A DNA stretch of 36,004 nt from assembly GCA_015061565.1 (NCBI GenBank), contig SUWI01000018.1, forward strand, positions 1 through 36,004, read 5' to 3'. Positions 34,475-36,004 of the stretch are shown here, one piece after another. Within the stretch, counting starts at the first letter, position 1. Every line of letters begins with the position of its first letter. The notes below the pieces were generated by a model that did not search any database, was not told the DNA's origin, and worked only from the letters and a program-made list of their open reading frames with translations. Origin of the DNA: Lentisphaerota bacterium. Its GTDB lineage: Bacteria; Verrucomicrobiota; Lentisphaeria; Victivallales; UBA1829. The translations under genes and the position numbers were made by a program.

Positions 34475-35563
34475 ATGGCAATGAAGGATGGAGAACTGAA
34501 AAAAGATTATGCATACCGGCGCATTCTGGAGATGATCGGCAGCGGCAAGGTGTCGGGCGGCCGGTTTCCCTCCGAACCGGAATTCTGCAAGGAATTGAAA
34601 GTATCGCGCGTGACGCTGCGTTCGGCGCTGAAACGACTGGAACAGGAAGGGATGATCACACGTTCGCATTATTACGGGACCCGGGTCTCCACGGAACGTT
34701 CTTCACGGAAAATCCTGATCACCGGAATCCCATCCAACTACGGTTACTGCGAGCGGAAGACAAGGGAAGGACAATATATCGAGGCGGCATGCCGGCAGCA
34801 GAAACTGCGTTATGATGCCTTCAATCTGCATTATCTTCAGGACCCGGAAAAACTGGCGGAAAAATATTGCGGGATCATCTTTTCGGGAGCCGCGATCCGG
34901 GGCGATGAACCCTTCATGGAGGTCATCCGGCGCAGCGGCCTGCCGGCGGTCTACTGCCGGGAGGACGAATGCAATACCATCACCGGCAGTTTTTCCAGCG
35001 TGGGGGTCAACATGAAAAACGCCTGGATCGCCGGGATCGATTACCTGATCTCCCTGGGATTCCGTCGGATCATGACTCTGATCTCGGACGACGGCCGGTC
35101 CGAACAGCGCCTCGGCTTCACCCGGAGCACGCTGGCGGCGCTGTTCCGGAAAAAAGGATTGGACGAGGCCGCCGGCATGGTCGTCAATGTCCGTGAAAAT
35201 GAATTCAACGCCAGCGTGAAGGAAACGATCCGGGAACTGAAACCGGAAGCGGTCTTCTGTTATTCGGATTATTTTGCGATCCTGACCTACAACGTGCTGC
35301 GCGAACTGGGGCGGCGCATTCCGCAGGACACGGCAGTGCTGGGATTCGGATGCGGGTCCGAGCTGACCAATCCTCCGCTGTCCTCGGTTTCGCTGGTTCC
35401 GCCGTTATTCGGCACGGCAGTGGTTTCACTGCTTCAGAGCATGACCGAGAACCCCAATCTGAAACCGCTCGAACTGGAATTGCCGTTCAACATCTACGAG
35501 GCAGAAAGCACGGCGCGGATTAACCTGGACAATCTGTTTCAGAAAAAAAGGCGGAAAAAGTGA
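34475..35563 (+). CDS. GntR-type regulator with LacI-like effector domain
   Basis: Local sugar-responsive regulator of AraR-like architecture. The winged helix is at about residues 10-75 (RFPSEPEFCKELKVSRVTLRSALKRLEQEGMI). The effector domain at about 80-355 contains GIIFSGAAIRGDEPFMEVIR and YSDYFAILTYNVLRELGRRIPQDTAVLGFGCG, the usual C-lobe pattern. GGGAG at 34463-34467 is seven bases before the ATG at 34475. The frame is open upstream to a TTG at 34418, but that stretch contains the operator repeats and is not needed. Length 362 aa. It probably binds the GTTGTA pairs found before its own gene and before its two neighbours; this is inference from proximity. Confidence 0.88.
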   Translation: MAMKDGELKKDYAYRRILEMIGSGKVSGGRFPSEPEFCKELKVSRVTLRSALKRLEQEGMITRSHYYGTRVSTERSSRKILITGIPSNYGYCERKTREGQYIEAACRQQKLRYDAFNLHYLQDPEKLAEKYCGIIFSGAAIRGDEPFMEVIRRSGLPAVYCREDECNTITGSFSSVGVNMKNAWIAGIDYLISLGFRRIMTLISDDGRSEQRLGFTRSTLAALFRKKGLDEAAGMVVNVRENEFNASVKETIRELKPEAVFCYSDYFAILTYNVLRELGRRIPQDTAVLGFGCGSELTNPPLSSVSLVPPLFGTAVVSLLQSMTENPNLKPLELELPFNIYEAESTARINLDNLFQKKRRKK

Positions 35564-35600
35564 GTCAGTTGTCTCCGCAATACTGCTGCCGCGGTTAACG

Positions 35601-35636
35601 GACTCGACGGACCTGACGGACCTGACGGACAATACG
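35601..35636 (+). repeat. Array of four 9-bp units, forward arm
   Basis: GACTCGACG, GACCTGACG, GACCTGACG, GACAATACG follow each other without gaps. The array is complementary to the array at 35734-35769. Confidence 0.75.
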
Positions 35637-35733
35637 CGGAAGAAACGGCACGTTATAAAGAAAACGGCAGGCGCGATCCCATCCGACAGCGATCCTTTGA
35701 CTCTCGCATCATGACACGGAATTTCGCGACATC

Positions 35734-35769
35734 GTCCGTCTGGTCCGTCCTGTCCGTTTTGTCCGTCAA
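35734..35769 (+). repeat. Array of four 9-bp units, reverse arm
   Basis: GTCCGTCTG, GTCCGTCCT, GTCCGTTTT, GTCCGTCAA. In RNA or single-stranded DNA it could pair over about 30 bases with the array at 35601-35636, leaving a loop of about 100 bases. Confidence 0.75.
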
Positions 35770-35845
35770 ACGCGCCGAGCAATGATCCCGGATTGTGCTA
35801 CAGACATTCTACCACACAAAAACCGGCAAAAAACTGATTTTTTAA

Positions 35846-35878
35846 GTTGTATCATATTGACAAATCGGGTTGTATTAT
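35846..35878 (+). promoter_or_regulatory. GTTGTA-type operator and probable promoter of the gene at 35966
   Basis: GTTGTA half-sites at 35846 and 35869 (23 bp apart) flank TTGACA at 35857-35862. About 40 bases around this site align with 31961-32003. The -10 expected 17 bases downstream is poor (GAGGTA), so the exact start of transcription is unclear. Confidence 0.6.
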
Positions 35879-35965
35879 TGAGGTAATTTCAAAATAAAAA
35901 ATTAAAATTACTTGAAAAAAGTCAGCTGAAAGTTCATTTTACGCCAATCACAAAAAAGGAGTAAC

Positions 35966-36004
35966 ATGAACAATCAACTGAATCATTACATTAGCATCGA
36001 ACCG
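35966..36004 (+). CDS. Start of an unidentified protein, cut by the window end
   Basis: ATG at 35966 preceded by AAGGAG (35956-35961). Thirteen codons are visible, MNNQLNHYISIEP, with no stop before the edge. This is too short to assign a function. The GTTGTA-type site upstream suggests it shares regulation with the GH89-like gene at 32051. Confidence 0.6.
   Translation, partial: MNNQLNHYISIEP

Larger units (their letters stand above)
35564..35965. other. 402-bp intergenic region with facing 9-bp repeat arrays and a GTTGTA promoter
   Basis: Contains two four-unit arrays in opposite orientation (35601-35636 and 35734-35769), a non-repetitive interval between them with no visible gene, an unremarkable stretch (35770-35840), and a GTTGTA-type regulatory site (35846-35878) before the next gene. 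Confidence 0.6.

Noticed and set aside
35601-35769. Short CRISPR-like array
   Set aside because: Units are nine bases with no spacers and occur in opposite orientations; no cas gene is present.

Overview
The window looks like a chromosomal segment of a Lentisphaerae bacterium close to Victivallis. This is inferred from gene style, not from a marker gene. The signs are fairly GC-rich coding DNA, many GntR/LacI-type one-component regulators each beside glycoside hydrolases, proteins of the DUF4838 type, and short secreted proteins with a prepilin-type N-terminus ([16 protein letters not shown]) embedded in sugar operons. No rRNA, tRNA, CRISPR, phage or insertion-sequence gene was seen.

Layout. 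(1) 2-1357: 3' part of a GH36-like alpha-galactosidase. (2) 1593-5970, + strand: LacI regulator, exported DUF4838 protein, pseudopilin-like protein. (3) 6032-14557, - strand: a seven-gene operon. In transcription order it holds a GntR/LacI-type regulator, a TIM-barrel protein, a cytoplasmic GH89 alpha-N-acetylglucosaminidase-like enzyme, a SIS sugar-isomerase-like protein, an oxidoreductase-related protein of unknown function, a Gfo/Idh/MocA oxidoreductase and a GH20-type hexosaminidase. It reads as uptake-independent intracellular breakdown of an N-acetylhexosamine-containing glycan. (4) 14951-16944, + strand: exported SGNH esterase translationally coupled to galactonate dehydratase (dgoD). 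(5) 16969-17787, - strand: VanX-type D-Ala-D-Ala dipeptidase lipoprotein. (6) 18169-25052, + strand: GntR regulator, GH42-like enzyme, pseudopilin, exported protein of unknown function, DUF4838 protein with a CBM9-like tail. (7) 25261-30005, + strand: housekeeping-like operon of typA, an ABC-F ATPase and an EamA transporter. (8) 30058-31569, - strand: GH27 alpha-galactosidase. (9) 32051-35563, + strand: second GH89-like enzyme and its GntR regulator, then the start of another gene at 35966.

How it fits together: each block seems to be a self-regulated carbohydrate cassette. Several promoters have a TTGACA -35, a 17-base spacer and a TATATT -10, and inverted or direct repeats beside them are candidate operators for the adjacent repressor. 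The clearest regulatory signal is a pair of GTTGTA half-sites exactly 23 bp apart. It occurs three times: before the GH89-like gene at 32051, before its GntR regulator at 34475, and before the gene at 35966. This predicts a small local regulon. Other items deserving attention are two independent pseudopilin/DUF4838 operons, a 73-bp hairpin with 17-bp perfect arms at 31768-31840, arrays of four 9-bp units (one pair facing each other at 35601-35769), and nested inverted repeats around the typA promoter.
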